Below the pieces are notes generated by a model. The model was given only the letters and a program-made list of their open reading frames with translations. It searched no databases and was not told the DNA's origin. The position numbers and the translations under genes are program-made. From Oxalobacter sp. (GTDB taxonomy: Bacteria; Pseudomonadota; Gammaproteobacteria; Burkholderiales; Burkholderiaceae_D), in the NCBI GenBank assembly GCA_003605115.1, contig QZKY01000015.1, positions 372,001 through 436,000 on the forward strand: a stretch of 64,000 nucleotides of DNA, given 5' to 3'. Position 1 is the stretch's first letter; each line of letters opens with the position of its first letter. This document shows positions 60,468 to 64,000 of the stretch, in pieces.

Positions 60468-60554
60468 TGGTGCCTGGAACCGGAATCGAACCGGTACGCC
60501 ATTACTGGCACGGGATTTTAAGTCCCGGGTGTCTACCAATTCCACCATCCAGGC
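60468..60554 (-). tRNA. tRNA-Leu (anticodon UAA)
   Basis: An 87-nt class II tRNA on the minus strand with encoded CCA. It has GCCTGGA acceptor arms, GGAATTGGTAGACAC in the D-arm, anticodon loop CTTAAAA giving UAA, a long variable arm, and T-arm CCGGTTCGATTCCGG. A TACAAT -10 lies ~10 bases upstream (60564-60569 on the plus strand as attgta). Confidence 0.96.
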
Positions 60555-60665
60555 CGGGCTCGCATTGTATCACTAGCAGACTTGTTTTAAGCGGGGCTAT
60601 GCGGCGTTGCGCATGAAAACGCATCCGGTATGGTCAGATAGTGCGTCGGCAACAGGTGCGCGAGA

Positions 60666-62840
60666 TCATTCTTTTTCAGCTATTTCCTTGAGTGCGACAT
60701 AATCGGTTTTGCCCGAGCCAAGCAAAGGCATTTCTGGCAGGGATACAATTTTTCGCGGAATGGCCAATTCAGGGATGCCCTGCGTTTTGGCGGTCTCGCG
60801 CAACTGATCGCGTGTGAGTTCCGTATCCGTGGTGTAGAGGATGATGGATTCGCCGCGTTGCGCGTCAGGCAAATTGATGGCGGCATGCTGCTTCACCGGG
60901 CTGGATGCGCGCGCCATGTTCTCGACCATTTCCAGTGAAATCATTTCGCCTGCAATTTTGGCGAAGCGCTTCACGCGTCCGACGATGCGCACAAAACCTT
61001 CTTCATCCATCTCGACCACGTCTCCGGTGTCGTACCAGCCGGGGCCGATGGAAGATTCCGGTGGTTCCAGTACGCCCGGATTTTCAAAGCGGTAATAGCC
61101 GCTCATCACATTGGGGCCGCTGACGTGCAAAATGCCACCTTGATCAATACCTTCCACCGGGACGACGCGGTGACGCACCCCGGGCAAGAGTTGACCGACC
61201 GTCCCGCTGCGATACGCCATGGGCGTGTTGACGGCGAGGACCGGTGCCGTTTCGGTGGCGCCATAGCCTTCGAAAATGCGGATACCGAATTTTTCAAACC
61301 ACATCTCGCGTACTTCCTGGGTTAATCGTTCTGCGCCAGCGATGACATAGCGCAGACGATAGAAATCGTAAGGATGCGCAAATTTGCCGTAGTGTTCCAG
61401 GAAGGTGCTGGTGCCGAACATGACGGAGCAGGCACGGTCATAAGCCAGTTCAGGAATGACGCGGTAATGCAGCGGCGTCGGATAGAGGAAGAGGCTGCAC
61501 CCTGTCATCAGGGGGAGCAGGGCGCCTGCCGTCAGTCCGAATGAGTGGAAGAGTGGAAGCGAGTTGAGAAACTTGTCTTCCGACATGATGTCGATCACCG
61601 CGCGCGCTTGCGCGATGTTGGAAAGAAGGGCGCGGTGCGACAAGGCCACGCCTTTCGGCTTGCCTTCTGAGCCAGAGGTGAAAAGCACGACGGCAATCTC
61701 TTCCGGTTCATAAACGGCATTGGGCGCATCTTGCGGGAACCAGCGCGCAAATCCGATCCACCAGAGTTTGTCGCGCCAGGTAATTTGTTGACGTAAGTCT
61801 TCCAGATAGACGATTCGGATGTTTTTCAAGTCCTTGATTTTCTCGCTCAGGCTGCCTTGCTCTAAAAAAGCGCGTGAAGTGATGATGGTTTTGATTCCGG
61901 CTGCAATGCAGGCGCTTTGCATGCCCTCGGTACCGGAGGTGAAGTTAAGCATGGCGGGGACGCGCCGAAATGCCGAGAGACCGATGATCAGTGCAAGGGT
62001 GGGTGCCAGATTAGGAAGGAGGACGCCGATGCGTGCGCCCGGTTCATCCAATCGACGGGAGAGGCGTCCCAGCATCAACGCCATTTTGATCATGTCGGCA
62101 TAGGTGTACTCAATTTGCCTGATGTCTTCGACCACACGTTTTTTGCGACCATGAATGTTGGCCGCAGCAAGCAAACCTTCGAAAATGGTACCGGAGGTGC
62201 GTGTGGCAAACAGCATTTCCTGCATGATGCGCCGCATGGATTCAGCCATGTAGTGTCGGCGATCCTTGGCATGCCGCAGTTCGGACATTTCAATGCGCGT
62301 GGGTGGCAGGATCGTGATGCGCATTTTGGGGAAGAGGCCGCGTGGGGAGGCGTGGCCGCGCATGCGTGAAAAATAGGTGCGTTGCGGTCCATCCAGGCGA
62401 ACGGGAATGATGGTCGCGCCCGTTTTTCCCGCCACAAAGGCGGTGCCTTCATACACCTTCATCAAGCTGCCCGTAAGCGTAATGCGCCCTTCGGGGAAAA
62501 TCACTACCGGTCGACCCGATTCAACCAGTTGCATGATTTGCCGGGTTGCAATCGGATTGGTGGGGTCTACCGTGATGTAATCCACCATCGACAGGATGAA
62601 TCTGAAAACCGATACGCGCGATACATGCGTATTGACGACGAAGATCGGATTGATCGGCAAAAACAAGCCCAGCAGGAGACCGTCAAGAAAGGATTCATGA
62701 TTCGCCACGATAATCAATCGTGGCACGTTGAAGTTCGGATTCGCGCTCTTCACTTCTACGCGAAACAATACTTTGCACAGAACGTACAGTATGGGTCGCA
62801 GAATCGGGCGAATGGTTTTTTTTAGCGTCTTTTTCAACAT
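60666..62840 (-). CDS. aas: Acyl-[ACP]--phospholipid O-acyltransferase / acyl-ACP synthetase (Aas)
   Basis: A bifunctional enzyme that reacylates 2-acyl lysophospholipids. From the ATG at 62840 it is 724 aa (E. coli Aas 719). The N-terminal PlsC-type acyltransferase has IIVANHESFLDG (H48, D53) and VVIFPEGRITLTGSLMKVYEGTAFVA. The C-terminal AMP-binding domain has VVLFTSGSEGKPKGVALSHRALL, the IFEGYGATETAPVLAVNTPMAYR loop, and GWYDTGDVVEMDEEGFVRIVGRVKRFAKIAGEMIS. It begins four bases after an LplT-like gene. Codons before 62840 overlap that gene. Confidence 0.93.
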   Translation of the reverse strand: MLKKTLKKTIRPILRPILYVLCKVLFRVEVKSANPNFNVPRLIIVANHESFLDGLLLGLFLPINPIFVVNTHVSRVSVFRFILSMVDYITVDPTNPIATRQIMQLVESGRPVVIFPEGRITLTGSLMKVYEGTAFVAGKTGATIIPVRLDGPQRTYFSRMRGHASPRGLFPKMRITILPPTRIEMSELRHAKDRRHYMAESMRRIMQEMLFATRTSGTIFEGLLAAANIHGRKKRVVEDIRQIEYTYADMIKMALMLGRLSRRLDEPGARIGVLLPNLAPTLALIIGLSAFRRVPAMLNFTSGTEGMQSACIAAGIKTIITSRAFLEQGSLSEKIKDLKNIRIVYLEDLRQQITWRDKLWWIGFARWFPQDAPNAVYEPEEIAVVLFTSGSEGKPKGVALSHRALLSNIAQARAVIDIMSEDKFLNSLPLFHSFGLTAGALLPLMTGCSLFLYPTPLHYRVIPELAYDRACSVMFGTSTFLEHYGKFAHPYDFYRLRYVIAGAERLTQEVREMWFEKFGIRIFEGYGATETAPVLAVNTPMAYRSGTVGQLLPGVRHRVVPVEGIDQGGILHVSGPNVMSGYYRFENPGVLEPPESSIGPGWYDTGDVVEMDEEGFVRIVGRVKRFAKIAGEMISLEMVENMARASSPVKQHAAINLPDAQRGESIILYTTDTELTRDQLRETAKTQGIPELAIPRKIVSLPEMPLLGSGKTDYVALKEIAEKE

Positions 62841-62844
62841 ACGA

Positions 62845-64000
62845 CTATTTCCGGGGAATCCTGGAGAAAAAAATCCAGGATAGAAAACGATTGATAAATT
62901 CTGGCGAGACGCTATAGATATACAGCGCAATGCCAGCGTTGATCACCGCCGTGATCAGGAAAATTTGCGGCACAGAGACGCCAAAAGACAGCAGGACGAT
63001 GGCCAGCAAGGCGGCGACCACCATGAAGGCGGCATTCATGATGTTGTTGGCGGCGATAATGCGCGAGCGATGCGTGACTTCGGAGCGCGTTTGCATCAAT
63101 GCATACAGCGGCACGCAGTAGAACCCGCCGAAGACGCCAATCATCACCAGATCGAACAAGATGCGAATATTGCCAGCACGCGAGATGAATTCGGTGACGC
63201 TCAATCCCATCGCGCCTGATGCGGGGCTGGCCAACCACAAATCTACAGCAAACACCGTCAAGCCGATCGAACCCAGCGGCACCAGTCCCGGCTCTACTTT
63301 ATGGCGGGAGAGTTTTTCGCACAAGAGGGAGCCGATGCCAATGCCAATGGAAAAAATGCCCAGCAGCAATGTCACAACGCTTTCGCCACCACCGAGGGTT
63401 TCTTTGGCGTAGGCCGGGAATTGCGAAAGAAAAATGGCACCGTAAAACCAGAACCAGGAAATCCCGAGGATGGAGAGGAAAACCGCACGATTTTGCCTGA
63501 GTGAACGCAGGTTTCGCCAGGTTTCCGTGAACGGATTCCAGTTGATGCTTAGTCCCGGATCGGGTGCGGGTGCAAGTGGGATGGCGCGGCTGGCGAGGTA
63601 ACCAGCAATCGCAATGCTGATACACACACCGGCTGCCCACTGCGCCCCTTCACCGCCAATCGCGATCAGCGTACCGCCGAGGATGGTGCCCAGCAAGATC
63701 GCGAGAAAGGTGCCCGATTCGATCAAGCCATTGCCACCGATCATTTCATCCTCGTGCAAATGCTGCGGCAAAATGGAGTACTTGATGGGGCCGAAGAGTG
63801 TTGAATGCAAGCCCATCAAAAACAGCGCCAGCAACAAACATGACAGGCTGGGCAAGGTGAAACCAATCGTTGCGATCACCATGATGCCGACTTCCATCAC
63901 CTTGACCAGTCGAATAAGTTGGGATTTTTCGTATTTGTCCGCCAATTGCCCCGAGGTGGCAGAAAATAAAAAGAAGGGCAGGATGAAGAGTCCGGCGCAA
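62845..64000 (-). CDS. lplT: LplT-like MFS lysophospholipid transporter (5' truncated by window end)
   Basis: The frame is open to the window edge: residues AGLFILPFFLFSATSGQLADKYEKS precede the internal TTG at 63945, so the start is beyond 64000. About 385 visible residues with ~11 helices. LFLMGLHSTLFGPIKYSILPQHLHEDEMIGGNGLIESGTFLAILLGTILGGTL is the LplT signature. Adjacent to aas, it forms the lplT-aas pair known from E. coli. It is a paralogue of the gene at 20670-21932. Confidence 0.88.
   Translation of the reverse strand, partial: CAGLFILPFFLFSATSGQLADKYEKSQLIRLVKVMEVGIMVIATIGFTLPSLSCLLLALFLMGLHSTLFGPIKYSILPQHLHEDEMIGGNGLIESGTFLAILLGTILGGTLIAIGGEGAQWAAGVCISIAIAGYLASRAIPLAPAPDPGLSINWNPFTETWRNLRSLRQNRAVFLSILGISWFWFYGAIFLSQFPAYAKETLGGGESVVTLLLGIFSIGIGIGSLLCEKLSRHKVEPGLVPLGSIGLTVFAVDLWLASPASGAMGLSVTEFISRAGNIRILFDLVMIGVFGGFYCVPLYALMQTRSEVTHRSRIIAANNIMNAAFMVVAALLAIVLLSFGVSVPQIFLITAVINAGIALYIYSVSPEFINRFLSWIFFSRIPRK

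Overview
The window reads as a contiguous piece of a betaproteobacterial chromosome, most likely Burkholderiales and probably an Oxalobacteraceae-type organism (Herminiimonas/Collimonas-like). That placement is inference. It rests on moderate GC by eye, on the earP-efp pair with an arginine-type EF-P, on the trmJ/suhB divergent pair, on the pyrG-kdsA-eno-ftsB and tsaB-rimI-udg runs, on lplT-alr-radA, and on an ActP-type symporter with a long C-terminal insertion. Gene density is high. There is no rRNA operon, prophage, insertion sequence or CRISPR array. Both ends cut through genes.

Region 1 (1-10.2 kb) carries a membrane-anchored spermidine-synthase-like protein (5' truncated), trmJ and suhB (divergent), a low-density stretch with one orphan ORF, the RNA helicase gene rhlE, earP and efp, a Ser/Thr kinase, and yicC. 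Two GGGGTCAG palindromes punctuate it. Region 2 (10.2-18.6 kb) has a cysteine-cluster protein, a small DUF4124 protein, a LysE exporter, an acetate-uptake block (CNB-CBS-DUF294 protein, DUF485 subunit, ActP) and a chemoreceptor behind a good sigma-28 promoter match. Region 3 (18.6-26.6 kb) is tsaB-rimI-udg with ATGA couplings, lplT, alr, radA, a phenol-MetA-type outer-membrane protein and a free-standing Cache lipoprotein.

Region 4 (26.8-32.9 kb, minus strand) is a run nadB - patatin - hpnD - hpnE - chrA - chrA; from hpnD onward the reading frames overlap. After it, at 33.1-33.3 kb, lies a pair of very short overlapping ORFs (29 and 26 codons). The second is an almost pure transmembrane peptide followed by hairpins, and is the best candidate here for something undescribed. 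Region 5 (33.4-43 kb) has recJ-rpfE, lolC-lolD, a TatD nuclease, comEC and a DHA2 drug exporter.

Region 6 (43.1-50.9 kb) has glgP behind a short degenerate tandem repeat, then pyrG-kdsA-eno-ftsB with a strong hairpin before ftsB, a second DUF4124 protein and tRNA-Leu(UAG). Region 7 (50.9-64 kb) is the recC-recB-recD operon on the minus strand, a HbpS/GlcG-like protein, tRNA-Leu(UAA), and an LplT-Aas lysophospholipid recycling pair cut by the window end.

Most genes are core housekeeping: tRNA modification, EF-P maturation, cell-wall and LPS precursors, lipoprotein sorting, and DNA repair or uptake. Sensing and transport genes are interspersed. All calls come from reading the translated sequence and nucleotide patterns; no database search was run.
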